Shown: positions 16,449 to 23,946 of the stretch, piece after piece | How the letters are laid out: every line of letters starts with the position of its first letter | How positions within the stretch are numbered: the stretch's first letter is position 1 | Assembly (NCBI GenBank): GCA_003140785.1 | Contig: PLKY01000055.1 | Coordinates: 1-25,367, forward strand | DNA length: 25,367 nt | Source: Acidobacteriaceae bacterium | Lineage (GTDB): Bacteria; Acidobacteriota; Terriglobia; Terriglobales; Acidobacteriaceae | Direction: 5' to 3' | Notes under the pieces: model-generated | Seen by the model: the letters and a program-made list of their open reading frames with translations, nothing else | Told to the model about the DNA's origin: nothing | Databases searched by the model: none | Made by a program: the position numbers and the translations under genes

Positions 16449-17118
16449 CGATTCACTCCTTCTCTTTTAGCCGGCACAACGCCCGCACGCATCGCGTGAG
16501 AAAACGCATGGCGTGTCGGGAGACTCAAAGCCCAGAAACACCGCGAGCCGCCCACGCACTCGTGAATCCGTGCGCTGCGGCAGCTCGTTGACCTACCGAA
16601 TTTGAGGTTGTGCTCGTCAAGAACCAAAACATCCAAGTCGAACGGCCTTCCATTGGTGAGAACCTGCGTGCCTCCCGGCGCGCCGTGCTCCAGTTATGGC
16701 AGGAAATGAATGGGGATGCAAGGAGAAAATGGGTGGAACCGTGCCCCATACCGTGAACCTTCGTCACTGCAATCGAGGACCGATTCCGTCTATTTCTAGG
16801 AAAAGGCCAGCATAACCCTCTTGATTTGGTGGCTGCCCTAAAGCCTTCGTTGAGGTAGACATACGGGTAAGGCGTCTCAAATACCGGTACTCCACGCGAA
16901 ACCGCCGCCTGGTGACTCGGCACGGTGAACCCCCACGGAAACGAGGGAAACGCGTGCTCTGTCCGCGACCAATGCACACACTCCTGCGGCCCTTTGCTAG
17001 CGAACGCTTCGCAACGGGCGGAAGCCGGAAAGCCGTGATGACCGAATTCGCGCTCCATCACGATGGTGGAGCGCGATTTCAATGATCTTCAGCTAGCCGA
17101 TCAGTTCGAATCTCGCGG
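16449..17118. other. Gene-poor stretch upstream of the cold-shock gene
   Basis: No convincing gene in 670 bp. A minus-strand frame (16525-17082) is open, but its translation looks non-protein-like and runs through a dispersed repeat (16830-16870) that recurs at 18988-19023. A hairpin with perfect 9-bp arms CGCGCTCCA/TGGAGCGCG lies at 17049-17075. The proximal part is probably the cold-shock gene leader. Confidence 0.55.
16830..16870 (-). repeat. Dispersed repeat copy (CTCAACGAAGGCTTTAGGGC)
   Basis: On the minus strand, GTCTACCTCAACGAAGG and then CTTTAGGGCAGCCACC. A second copy with a few differences and one inserted T lies at 18988-19023 in the same orientation, ahead of the YihY-family gene. 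About 35 bp are recognisably shared. It belongs to the class of short interspersed intergenic repeats in this genome. Confidence 0.55.
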
Positions 17119-17295
17119 CTAATTCCCATGTGAATCGTGAACCACCAATTCACTGATGGGGCAAATGAAGCAGGTGACGCGTCCGAGATAAGGGGCGAGC
17201 GGGTCAATCGGAGTTTCACCAAGTACAAGCAGAACATTGTGCACGCCACAGATCGGAGGGTTTGAGTCCTTCTTCTTGAAGCATCGTTCTGTCAT
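17119..17295 (-). CDS. Small putative zinc-binding protein, 58 aa
   Basis: Function unknown. The product starts MTERCFKKKD and contains C-x2-H (Cys16, His19, in ICGVHNV) and C-x2-C (Cys42, Cys45, in TCFICPIS), a spacing suited to one zinc site. A-P-Y-L-G-R-V lies between, and SELVVHDSHGN ends the chain. ATG 17293-17295 has AGGA five bases upstream, preferred to an upstream in-frame ATG at 17331. A TACTAT box (17335 to 17330) could be its -10. It is divergent from the 96-aa gene across an AT-rich region. The codon pattern and metal motif support a real gene, but it is short and has no domain name I can assign. Confidence 0.55.
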   Translation of the reverse strand: MTERCFKKKDSNPPICGVHNVLLVLGETPIDPLAPYLGRVTCFICPISELVVHDSHGN

Positions 17296-17332
17296 GTCCG
17301 TCCTGTTGAGTGTATGTCGTACGCCGGACATA
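17294..17332. promoter_or_regulatory. Array of GGACAT half-sites over the start of the 58-aa gene
   Basis: ATGTCCG (17294-17300) and CGGACAT (17325-17331) form a perfect 7-bp inverted pair. TATGTC (17313-17318) and GACATA (17327-17332) form another 6-bp pair eight bases apart. They overlap the start codon and the putative -10 (TACTAT), a placement suited to repression. No cognate regulator is identified. Confidence 0.35.
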
Positions 17333-17665
17333 GTAGCGCAATTGGAGGACTCTTTTACATATTCTTTGGTGATTCTTTTGCGCGTATTTAGTACTTAATA
17401 AATATTCCTCAGGATAGGCGAATTTATGGCGAATATGGTCGGCGATCCCGCCGCCGGAAAATGGATGGAAGTTCGTTGCGGACGAGAAAGCGTGGACGAC
17501 TAATCCAATTACTTTCAGAATTCTGCTGGTGGAAGCCCGAAAGGGCTGTCGTCGTCGACCAGCGTAATCAAGGTGCCTGTTCGAGCGCGAATGTCCGACG
17601 GAGCGGCATCCTGACGCATCTCTAAAAAACTCTAGTTGAGTAAGCAAACGAGTTCATTCTTGCCG
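17333..17665. other. AT-rich divergent intergenic region
   Basis: Clearly less GC-rich than its surroundings, particularly 17340-17440 and 17640-17740, with words such as TTAGTACTTAATAAATATT. No gene is supported. It separates the minus-strand 58-aa gene from the plus-strand 96-aa/PAS pair and probably contains both promoters. Confidence 0.55.
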
Positions 17666-17714
17666 TGAACACTTTGTTCAATCACATTACTATGTGACTT
17701 ATAAAGAATTTATA
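17666..17714 (+). promoter_or_regulatory. Three consecutive palindromes upstream of the 96-aa/PAS pair
   Basis: Three perfect 6-bp inverted repeats in 49 bp: TGAACA-CTT-TGTTCA (17666-17680), TCACAT-TACT-ATGTGA (17682-17697) and TATAAA-GAA-TTTATA (17700-17714). They end 26 bp before the start codon at 17741. The first two look like operators and the third like an AT-rich promoter core. A further TAGACT box (17729-17734) lies 6 nt before the ATG. Confidence 0.5.
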
Positions 17715-17740
17715 CCAAGCTATTGCTTTAGACTCATAGC

Positions 17741-18031
17741 ATGGACGTAAGTAAGAAGTCCAAGAAGAGGGAAGCGGTGGGAGAGCCGGAGGTTGAAAAA
17801 GTTCCTCTCTCCAGCCTGAGGCAGAGACGGCATGGCAAGCACCATGAACTCATGCAGCAGGTGTTGAAAGAGTTAACCGATCTTTCGGGCGATACCGCGC
17901 TCAAGGTTCCGCTCGGAGACTTTTCAGCCAAGGACTTGCGCTCGGCAGTATTCCGCGCGGCTGCCTCACAGCATCTGAAGATATCGAGCATTTCTGACGA
18001 TAATCATTTATATGTTTGGAAAAAACGTTAA
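17741..18031 (+). CDS. Small basic protein of unknown function, 96 aa
   Basis: I do not recognise a named family. The first 20 residues are very charged (Lys/Glu). The rest looks like a compact helical domain: R-Q-R-R-H-G-K-H-H-E-L-M-Q-Q-V-L-K-E-L, then A-L-K-V-P-L-G-D-F-S-A-K-D-L-R-S-A-V-F-R-A-A, ending HLYVWKKR. The alternating helices and basic surface would suit a small nucleic-acid-binding protein (inference only). There is no Shine-Dalgarno. TAGACT ends 6 nt before ATG 17741, so the message may be leaderless. The PAS-domain gene follows after 39 bp on the same strand, which suggests an operon controlled by the palindrome cluster upstream. Confidence 0.7.
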   Translation: MDVSKKSKKREAVGEPEVEKVPLSSLRQRRHGKHHELMQQVLKELTDLSGDTALKVPLGDFSAKDLRSAVFRAAASQHLKISSISDDNHLYVWKKR

Positions 18032-18070
18032 GAGGCGTTCCTGAATCTCAACCTGTGAGGCCACGTACGA

Positions 18071-18736
18071 ATGGGAGACAGGAACCCTCGCAGGTTTGAG
18101 AACCTGGACTACATGAAAGAGCTGCTCGTCGCGGGCGTTCGCGCCTCGAACCTTGGCATCATATTGTTGGATTCGCAGACACGCTGGGAGTCACTCAACG
18201 CTGCCATCACGCGCGAGACTCGGATTCCAGTGGAACAACACATTGGAAAGAGCACACGCGAAATCGTGGGCGAACTTGCACGACAGATCGAACCAACCTA
18301 CGAGAAGGTGTTGCGCACAGGCAAGCCAGGATCCGCTTGGATTGTGGGCCATGTGCGTGACACTCCAGAGATCGGCTATTGGTTCGATTATTGCTTCCCC
18401 ATCTTTGACAAGTCGCGGCGGGTGCAGCAACTTGGCCTGTTTGTGGTGAACGTCACCGCCGAAAGGACATCGACCGAGATATTGAAAGCCCTCGCCACAA
18501 ACTCAAAGGTCCGGATGGCGCAGGCCGCCGGCATTCTTGAGAGGTTTGATCAATCCGTCCGCGCCTATCACTCTCACCTGCGAATGAGTCTCTGTAAACT
18601 CGCCTGCCCTTCTACGGAAGCCGCTAGAAGGGCTGACGGCTTTCGTTTGTCGCTGGAACATCTGGACGATGACATACGGCTGATGCAGGAACTCATCTAC
18701 GCTGTGATTGCCCAGTTCCCTGTCCCTGAGTGCTGA
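18071..18736 (+). CDS. PAS-domain sensor-like protein without an output domain
   Basis: 221 aa. Residues about 15-135 fit a PAS fold: N-L-G-I-I-L-L-D-S-Q-T-R-W-E-S-L-N-A-A is the first strand and helix. It continues with GKSTREIVGELA and a C-terminal beta-sheet, including W-F-D-Y-C-F-P-I-F-D and LGLFVVNVTAE. The rest (about 136-221) is helical, with an Arg/Ala-rich linker and no kinase, GGDEF, HTH or other effector domain. It is probably soluble: no membrane segment or signal peptide. The ATG at 18071 has a weak GTGAGG ten bases upstream. It is likely co-transcribed with the preceding 96-aa gene. The ligand is not predictable. It may act through protein contacts, or it may be the remnant of a longer sensor. 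Confidence 0.8.
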   Translation: MGDRNPRRFENLDYMKELLVAGVRASNLGIILLDSQTRWESLNAAITRETRIPVEQHIGKSTREIVGELARQIEPTYEKVLRTGKPGSAWIVGHVRDTPEIGYWFDYCFPIFDKSRRVQQLGLFVVNVTAERTSTEILKALATNSKVRMAQAAGILERFDQSVRAYHSHLRMSLCKLACPSTEAARRADGFRLSLEHLDDDIRLMQELIYAVIAQFPVPEC

Positions 18737-19031
18737 GTCTGCGATACCGGTCCATAGTCGACTCGCGGCGCAGGCGATTGCAGGAGTGCGGATGCTCCGT
18801 GCCAGGAAAAAATGGCGCCCAAAGATGCCGAACTTTCCGGGGGCAGATTTTCAGGCAGCAGAGCCTCGGCTTTCGCGCCAAGGGGAAGATCGATCGCGCC
18901 CCTGAATTGAGAACTTTCGTCATCATTGGCGAGGGGTGAATGCATCTATTCTTAAAGAAAGGTATTACAGTCGGCGGAGTTTGGATTTGAGGCGCCCGCC
19001 CTAAAGCCATTCGTTGAGGGAGACGCCGTTG
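18737..19031. other. Spacer between the PAS gene and the YihY-family gene
   Basis: Nothing coding is supported. It contains the second copy of the CTCAACGAA(T)GGCTTTAGGGC dispersed repeat (18988-19023, minus orientation). The right edge of this repeat supplies the GAGGGAG that serves as ribosome site for the next gene. No strong terminator is seen after the PAS gene. Confidence 0.5.
18988..19023 (-). repeat. Dispersed repeat copy next to the YihY-family gene
   Basis: Minus-strand reading GTCTCCCTCAACGAAT followed by GGCTTTAGGGCGGGCGCC. It matches the copy at 16830-16870 with a few substitutions and one extra base. Its end overlaps the GAGGGAG Shine-Dalgarno of the downstream gene. Confidence 0.5.
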
Positions 19032-19952
19032 GTGCAAGTTTCAGATGTGGTAGAAGTCGCAGATACCCGTACTGTCGGCGAAACGGCGGCCCAAACCGTA
19101 TGCGCCGTAGGGCCGGCTCCTCCGGTTACCCAATCCAAGTGGTATCGCCTGCGCCGGAGCTGCGAACCGGTGCTGAGCTACCTGCTCGACAGCGAAGTGC
19201 ATACCTATGCCTTCAGCGTGGCGGCTAACGCCATCATCTCGTTCATCCCGTTTATTGTGCTGCTCTACACACTGTCGAGGGCTGTCTTTCATTCGTCGAT
19301 GATGGTGCGCGTGGTCGGCGAAATGGTGCACTATTTCCTGCCGTCAAACCAGGATTGGGTTGCGGCCAGCCTTGCGGCAGCTGCATCTCGGCAGGGCGTG
19401 CAATGGCTCTCGCTGGTAATGATTCTGATTTCGTGCACGGGAATCTTTCTCCCGCTTGAGGTGGCGCTGAACCAGGCTTGGGGCGTGACCAAGAGCCGAA
19501 ACTACGTCATGAATCAGATGGTGGCATTCGGCCTTGCAATTTTAATGGTGGTGTTGGCCATGGTGAGCATCCTCCTCAGCACGTGGCAGCGGAAGATTCT
19601 CGATGTGCTGTTCTTTCACCACACCGACAACCTTTTCTTTGAGGGAATCAGCTATCTGTGGCTTGCGCTCTCGACAGGCATCGCGTCCATTCTGTTCTTT
19701 TTTTCGATCTACTGGATCCTTCCCAATCGCAGGATTCCCGCGCGCCACGTGCTGCGGACGTCCGTGGTGACCGGAGTCATCTGGCTGCTGGCCAAGAATA
19801 TCTATGTCGCGGTGTTGCCGTACCTGGATCTCAAGGCGCTCTACGGCCCATTTTACGTCTCGGTGGGATTGCTGTTCTGGGCGTATATCTCGGGCCTGAT
19901 CTTGTTTGCCGGGGCCCAATTCAGCGTGACGCGATTCAACGGACAGAAGTGA
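19032..19952 (+). CDS. YihY/BrkB-family inner-membrane protein
   Basis: Polytopic membrane protein, about 306 aa, with six hydrophobic segments typical of the UPF0761/BrkB family: around 65-90 (SVAANAIISFIPFIVLLYTLS), 130-150, 172-195, 210-235, 245-262 and 275-300. The motif A-F-S-V-A-A-N-A-I-I-S-F-I-P-F replaces the usual A-x-x-x-T-x-L-S-x-x-P. Family function is unsettled; it was once called ribonuclease BN in error. The frame is open from TTG 19014. The GAGGGAG at 19016-19022 best serves TTG 19029 or GTG 19032, and GTG is chosen. The N-terminal 40 residues are poorly conserved. The cupin gene follows 80 bp downstream. Confidence 0.88.
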   Translation: MQVSDVVEVADTRTVGETAAQTVCAVGPAPPVTQSKWYRLRRSCEPVLSYLLDSEVHTYAFSVAANAIISFIPFIVLLYTLSRAVFHSSMMVRVVGEMVHYFLPSNQDWVAASLAAAASRQGVQWLSLVMILISCTGIFLPLEVALNQAWGVTKSRNYVMNQMVAFGLAILMVVLAMVSILLSTWQRKILDVLFFHHTDNLFFEGISYLWLALSTGIASILFFFSIYWILPNRRIPARHVLRTSVVTGVIWLLAKNIYVAVLPYLDLKALYGPFYVSVGLLFWAYISGLILFAGAQFSVTRFNGQK

Positions 19953-20019
19953 ACGGCGAGCAGTGGACAGGGAACAGGCATCGTCGCAGACCGGGCCAGC
20001 CGGGGCATCAGGTGGGTGC

Positions 20020-20032
20020 TAGAATCGCCGTC
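20020..20032 (+). promoter_or_regulatory. Leaderless-type -10 box of the cupin gene
   Basis: TAGAAT (20020-20025) ends 7 nt before ATG 20033, with no Shine-Dalgarno in between. That spacing would put the transcript start at or next to the A of the ATG. No clear -35 is seen. Confidence 0.45.
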
Positions 20033-20398
20033 ATGAATGATTTCCCTATGTTCATGAAGCACGCGGCAAACAGGATCGCGACCGCGAACAATGCAACATC
20101 CGGAGTGAAGGGATACGTTTTCGACGGAGCGGACGGGAGCCAGATGGCGTTTTGGACGTGCAGTCAAACAGCGTCTTCCTCCGCGCATGCGCATGAGTTC
20201 GACGAGTACATGATCGTAGTGCAGGGTTGCTATACCCTCGTCATTGATGGTCTGCACATTCCGCTGAATGCCGGAGCTGAATACCTGATACCAAAAGGCG
20301 TCCTGCACTGCGGCGAAGTCCTCGCGGGAACTCGCACGATACACGCTTTCGGAGGGCACCGCGCGAATCGAATCTCAGCGACCGTTGCAGAGAATTAA
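20033..20398 (+). CDS. Small single-domain cupin protein
   Basis: 121-aa beta-barrel protein of the cupin superfamily. Cupin motif 1 is H-A-H-E-F-D-E-Y-M-I-V-V-Q-G, with metal ligands His, His and Glu in H-x-H-x3-E spacing. Motif 2 is I-P-K-G-V-L-H-C-G-E, providing the last His, followed by ...IHAFGG. Single-domain cupins range from sugar isomerases to small-molecule sensors, so no reaction is assigned. ATG 20033 is preferred to 20048 because the TAGAAT box sits exactly at leaderless spacing. The frame is open further upstream, but that part overlaps the YihY gene in another frame. Its stop codon overlaps that of the convergent propeller gene (TTAA at 20395-20398). Confidence 0.82.
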   Translation: MNDFPMFMKHAANRIATANNATSGVKGYVFDGADGSQMAFWTCSQTASSSAHAHEFDEYMIVVQGCYTLVIDGLHIPLNAGAEYLIPKGVLHCGEVLAGTRTIHAFGGHRANRISATVAEN

Positions 20399-21600
20399 GG
20401 CAGCCTGAAGGCTTTCACAGCAATCGCGTTGGGGCTGCGGCCTGCGGGCAGCATGGTGAAAAGCGAATGCGAGGCAGTGCGCACCACGGCCACGTCACCC
20501 GAGCGGGCATCGACGACAAATAGCAGATGGCCGGAAGCCGAGAAGGCGAGCGCCGATGGGCCGTCGCCGACGTGAATGGAGCCTGTGCGTTTGCCATCGT
20601 CGATGGCGTAGATAGTGACCTCCTGCGAGCGCAAGTTCCCTACATAGAGCAGGGAATTATCAGAAGAAACAAGGCCGCGCACCGGATCGGCGCCCATCAG
20701 GTAAGCGCCCAGTACGTCGTCGGTCCCAGTAATCACTTCGGAGATGGAATCGCTGAGTGAATTTGAAACGAAGATCTCGCCGCCGTCGGGCTTGAGCGCG
20801 AGTTGGACCGGCTGGCGGCCAACATCCAGCAGGGATTCGACCTGATCGGTCGCGACCTGATCTTTTTGGCCGGGATGCGCGGCATGGGCCAGCGCGATGG
20901 CTAAAATCTGGTGGCCACCGGAGCAAGCGGCGAATGCCTTGGTCGAGTCCGGCAGAATGACGACATCATTGGCGCCGGGGCAGCCCTCGAAGACGGTTCG
21001 TACCTGACGCGTTGAGGTGTCGACGAGACTCACCGAGTTGCCGCGGCGGTTAGCGATCGCAAGCGTCTTGCCATCAGGGGAAACACGAACCGCGGCGGGT
21101 TCCTCACCGGTGCCGATGACGGAAACTTCGCGGCGTGCTTTCAGGTCGATGACCGAAACACTGTTCGAGGCCGAGTTGGCGACGTAGGCCAGCTTGTCCT
21201 CTGGATCGAGCGTAAGAGCAACCGGCTGCTTATGTACCCAGATGGTCGCCGCGATACTGTTGTTTTCGGCGTTGATGACGGAGACCGATCCCTGCCCACC
21301 GGCGATGCCGGAATTCACGACATAGACTTCGTCGCGCGTATCGCTCGGAGTAACAGCGACAGGATTCGCGCCAACCTGCAGCTCGCGGTCCAGTCGAACG
21401 TTGACCACATCGTAGATGGAAACAGTGCCGCTGCCGCCGTTCGTCACGTAGGCATATTCGCGGTAGTTGGCGGGATATTGAGGAAAGTCGTGAGGGCGGC
21501 AACCGGCCAGAGGCAGGAGCGCCAGAGTAGTTGCAGAGATGCGGTAGAACCAGCCGCGTCGTCTACGTTGAATTCTCGGCTTAGTGGGCCTTGGCGACAT
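20395..21600 (-). CDS. YVTN-family beta-propeller lipoprotein (YncE-like)
   Basis: Exported lipoprotein, 401 aa. A basic n-region (RRRRGW) and hydrophobic stretch end in the lipobox L-A-G-C with Cys34, so the mature protein is lipid-anchored. The rest is made of about seven blades of the 40-residue YVTN repeat: YAYVTNGGSGTVSIYD, EVYVVNSG, LAYVANSASNSVSVID, LAIANRRGNSVSLVD, EIFVSNSLSDSISEV, LLYVGNLRSQEVTIY and LLFVVDARSGDVAVV. Such propellers act as binding platforms; no enzymatic role is implied. The start lies 20 bp inside the 3' end of the DAHP synthase gene, so the two may be translationally coupled, although a functional link is not evident. The last codon overlaps the convergent cupin stop. 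Confidence 0.9.
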   Translation of the reverse strand: MSPRPTKPRIQRRRRGWFYRISATTLALLPLAGCRPHDFPQYPANYREYAYVTNGGSGTVSIYDVVNVRLDRELQVGANPVAVTPSDTRDEVYVVNSGIAGGQGSVSVINAENNSIAATIWVHKQPVALTLDPEDKLAYVANSASNSVSVIDLKARREVSVIGTGEEPAAVRVSPDGKTLAIANRRGNSVSLVDTSTRQVRTVFEGCPGANDVVILPDSTKAFAACSGGHQILAIALAHAAHPGQKDQVATDQVESLLDVGRQPVQLALKPDGGEIFVSNSLSDSISEVITGTDDVLGAYLMGADPVRGLVSSDNSLLYVGNLRSQEVTIYAIDDGKRTGSIHVGDGPSALAFSASGHLLFVVDARSGDVAVVRTASHSLFTMLPAGRSPNAIAVKAFRLP

Positions 21601-22657
21601 GCGTGTCCGCCGAACCGGTTTCCATTTGCAAGCCGCGCGGCAGCTTGCGATGAACCACCGAGGCGATCTGCTCGATCTCGTCCATCATTAGGGCGAATTG
21701 GTTGGGATAGATGGATTGCGCGCCGTCGGAAAGGGCCTTGTCCGGCTGGTGATGTACTTCCACGATAATGCCGTCTGCGCCCGCGGCGATTGCGGCGCGG
21801 GACATGGGAAGCACATGGTCGCGCTTGCCCGTGCCGTGGCTTGGGTCCACAAGAATAGGCAAATGGCTCAGCCGCTGCACTGCCGGGACAATGCTGAGGT
21901 CGAGCGTGTTGCGTGTGTGGTCGGTAAAGGTGCGAACGCCGCGCTCGCACAGGATGACTTCGTAGTTGCCCTCGCTCATGACGTACTCGGCGGCCATCAG
22001 GAACTCATCGAGAGTAGCACTCAAGCCGCGCTTGAGCAGGACGGGCTTGCGCAGGCGCCCTGCATGCTTGAGCAGCGAAAAATTCTGCATGTTGCGCGCG
22101 CCGATCTGGATCACATCGGCCCACTCGGCGACCAGTTCGAGGGTTTCGTTGTCGATGGCTTCGGTGACAATGCGCAGGCCGAATTTGTCCCTGATTTCGG
22201 CCATGATTTTCAATGCGTCTAGACCGAGACCCTGAAAGGCGTAGGGCGAAGTGCGGGGCTTGTAGGCGCCGCCGCGGAAAAACTGTGCTCCGGCGCGATG
22301 CACGCGCTCAGCCACGATAAAGGCCTGCTCGCGACTCTCAATGGCGCACGGTCCGGCGACAATCGTCAGCCCAGGTCCGCCGATCGTCGCGGCAGTTCCC
22401 GGAAAGCGGATGACTGTGTTGTCGAGCTTCGTGTCGCGGCTGACCAACTTGTAGGGCTTCGAGACCTGTATGACTTCCTGCACGCCCGGCATTTCTTCGA
22501 GCGTGCCCTGTTCGACCTCGCCCTTGTTGCCGGTGATGCCGATGGCGGTGCGGGTTGCGCCGGGCATGGGATGGGCGCGATATCCGAGTTTTTCGATTTT
22601 CTGGCAAACGGAGTGCACCTGTTCTTCGGTGGCTTGGGCCTTCATGACGACGAGCAT
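21581..22657 (-). CDS. aroF: 3-deoxy-7-phosphoheptulonate (DAHP) synthase, type I-beta
   Basis: First enzyme of the shikimate pathway: condenses PEP with erythrose 4-phosphate. 358 aa from the chosen start. The N-terminal ferredoxin-like regulatory domain (1-70, MLVVMKAQATEEQVHSV...) marks the Bacillus/Thermotoga-like I-beta class. The barrel contains the metal ligands Cys104 (AGPCAIES), His274 (DPSHGTGKRD), Glu300 (VEVHHQP) and Asp311 (SDGAQS), and the substrate loops GGAYKPRTSPYAFQG and GARNMQN. The gene symbol follows common usage for this class and could equally be aroG. ATG 22655-22657 has AAGGTGA four bases upstream; codons up to 22828 fall in repeat DNA. The leader has two stem-loops (22703-22740). 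No chorismate mutase domain is fused. Confidence 0.95.
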   Translation of the reverse strand: MLVVMKAQATEEQVHSVCQKIEKLGYRAHPMPGATRTAIGITGNKGEVEQGTLEEMPGVQEVIQVSKPYKLVSRDTKLDNTVIRFPGTAATIGGPGLTIVAGPCAIESREQAFIVAERVHRAGAQFFRGGAYKPRTSPYAFQGLGLDALKIMAEIRDKFGLRIVTEAIDNETLELVAEWADVIQIGARNMQNFSLLKHAGRLRKPVLLKRGLSATLDEFLMAAEYVMSEGNYEVILCERGVRTFTDHTRNTLDLSIVPAVQRLSHLPILVDPSHGTGKRDHVLPMSRAAIAAGADGIIVEVHHQPDKALSDGAQSIYPNQFALMMDEIEQIASVVHRKLPRGLQMETGSADTHVAKAH

Positions 22658-22702
22658 AAGTTCACCTTTTGGGCGGCTTCTCCTGCAGCGAAGCGCAAGA
22701 AG

Positions 22703-22740
22703 GTCGAGCTTGGCTCGACGGACAGCCGAGGCGGCTGTCC
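22703..22740 (-). promoter_or_regulatory. Two adjacent stem-loops in the DAHP synthase leader
   Basis: GTCGAGC-TTG-GCTCGAC (22703-22719) and GGACAGCC-GAGGC-GGCTGTCC (22720-22740), both perfect, abut each other 46-83 bp before the start codon on the minus strand. They could form an attenuator-like leader, but there is no leader peptide rich in aromatic codons. They may instead be a dispersed repeat. Confidence 0.4.
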
Positions 22741-22883
22741 CCACATGGTTCGTTTCTAAGTCTACCGTTGGCCGCACTCGCACCGCAAATAGGGCAGGTG
22801 GAATGAATCCGCCGGGTTGGGAGAGCATCCAACGAAAAGATTATTGACAATTCTGCGGTAGCGATCCCCCAGGAGAGTTCTTC

Positions 22884-23870
22884 ATGAAAGCAGCAGTCGT
22901 TCCCTCTGTTAATGGCAAGTGGGAAGTGAAAGAGTGGGAGACTCCCAAGGCCGGTCCCAATCAAGTCGTCATCAAAATTCGTGCTAGTGGCCTCTGTTAT
23001 ACGGACGTGCATTTGACCCACGGTCTGTTCCCGCTGCAGTTTCCGCGCGTCCTGGGGCATGAGCCGGTGGGGGAGATTGTCGAAGTTGGTCCCGGTGTGA
23101 CCACCCGCAAAGTCGGAGACCGGGTCGGCGTGGGCTGGGTGCAAAAAGGCTGCGGGCGCTGCGAATGGTGCCTGCGCGGCAAGAAGGAGTTGTGCCAGAA
23201 CAACATCTCTACCGGCATTTCCACACAGGGGAGTCACGCCGAATACATGCTCGCCCACGCGGACGCGACGATGCTGATTCCGGACGCGCTTGCGTACGAG
23301 CAGGCTGCGCCGATTTTCTGTGCGGGATACACCGTATGGAGCGGTCTGCGGGCGGCCGATCCTAAGCCGCACGAGCGAGTCGCAGTGGTTGGCATTGGAG
23401 GACTCGGACATCTGGCGCTGCAGTACTCCAAGGCGTCGGGCTTCGAGACCATCGCGGTGACCAAGTCGAAAGACAAGGAGAAGATGATTCGCGAGTTGGG
23501 AGCCGACGAAGTGGTTGAGAGCGGCGAGAAACTGCTCGCCGCGGGAGGAGCGGACGTTTTGCTGGCGACCTCGAATTCGTGGGCCGCCACCGCGGATGCG
23601 GCGAAGGGCATGCGTCCCGATGGCCGCATCATTCTGATGGGAGTTGGCCACGAGCCGCTGAACTACAATCCTGAACTCATGTTCAAGCGCGTGCGGCTGA
23701 TTGGTTCCAGCCAGAACGGGCCGGAGTATCTGTATGAGGCGCTAGACTATGCCGCAAAGGGCAAAGTGAAGGTGGTGGCGGAGACCTACAAACTCGAGGA
23801 CATCGCCAAGGCGTATGACCGGGTGTCGGACGGCAAGGTGCGATTCCGGGCTGTTATCACGATGAATTGA
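22884..23870 (+). CDS. Zinc-dependent alcohol dehydrogenase (MDR superfamily)
   Basis: NAD(P)-linked medium-chain dehydrogenase, 328 aa. Catalytic zinc ligands are Cys38 (SGLCYTDVH), His59 with Glu60 (GHEPVGE) and Cys146 (IFCAGYT). Structural zinc ligands are Cys90, 93, 96 and 104 (CGRCEWCLRGKKELC). The Rossmann nucleotide loop is G-I-G-G-L-G-H (170-176). The pattern matches the AdhP/cinnamyl-alcohol-like group with broad alcohol/aldehyde specificity, so the natural substrate is not assigned. ATG 22884 follows AGGAGAG six bases upstream. It is divergent from the DAHP synthase gene. A GC hairpin (23889-23916) follows the stop, separating it from the nuclease gene. Confidence 0.94.
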   Translation: MKAAVVPSVNGKWEVKEWETPKAGPNQVVIKIRASGLCYTDVHLTHGLFPLQFPRVLGHEPVGEIVEVGPGVTTRKVGDRVGVGWVQKGCGRCEWCLRGKKELCQNNISTGISTQGSHAEYMLAHADATMLIPDALAYEQAAPIFCAGYTVWSGLRAADPKPHERVAVVGIGGLGHLALQYSKASGFETIAVTKSKDKEKMIRELGADEVVESGEKLLAAGGADVLLATSNSWAATADAAKGMRPDGRIILMGVGHEPLNYNPELMFKRVRLIGSSQNGPEYLYEALDYAAKGKVKVVAETYKLEDIAKAYDRVSDGKVRFRAVITMN

Positions 23871-23888
23871 TTCCGATGAAGGTCGGGC

Positions 23889-23916
23889 GCGGGACGAGCG
23901 TGCCTGCCCGTCCCGC
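23889..23916 (+). terminator. GC hairpin after the alcohol dehydrogenase gene
   Basis: GCGGGACG (23889-23896) and CGTCCCGC (23909-23916) form a perfect 8-bp stem with a 12-nt loop, 18 bp after the stop codon. No T-run follows, so efficiency is uncertain. Confidence 0.4.
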
Positions 23917-23934
23917 TAACCAACCACGGCTCGA

Positions 23935-23946
23935 TATACTTCTGCC
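23935..23946 (+). promoter_or_regulatory. Leaderless-type -10 box of the endonuclease IV gene
   Basis: TATACT (23935-23940) ends 6 nt before ATG 23947 and no Shine-Dalgarno is present. A clear -35 is missing. The position fits a transcript starting at the start codon. Confidence 0.5.

Noticed and set aside
16525..17082. 185-aa minus-strand frame in the gene-poor stretch
   Set aside because: No recognisable domain, odd composition, and it runs through a dispersed repeat found again at 18988-19023.
18071..18736. Two-component kinase or LuxR regulator
   Set aside because: The PAS protein ends without HisKA/HATPase or HTH motifs, and no such domain is encoded just downstream in any frame.
22658..22883. 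Aromatic-amino-acid attenuator with leader peptide
   Set aside because: Two hairpins exist, but no short frame rich in Phe/Tyr/Trp codons precedes DAHP synthase.
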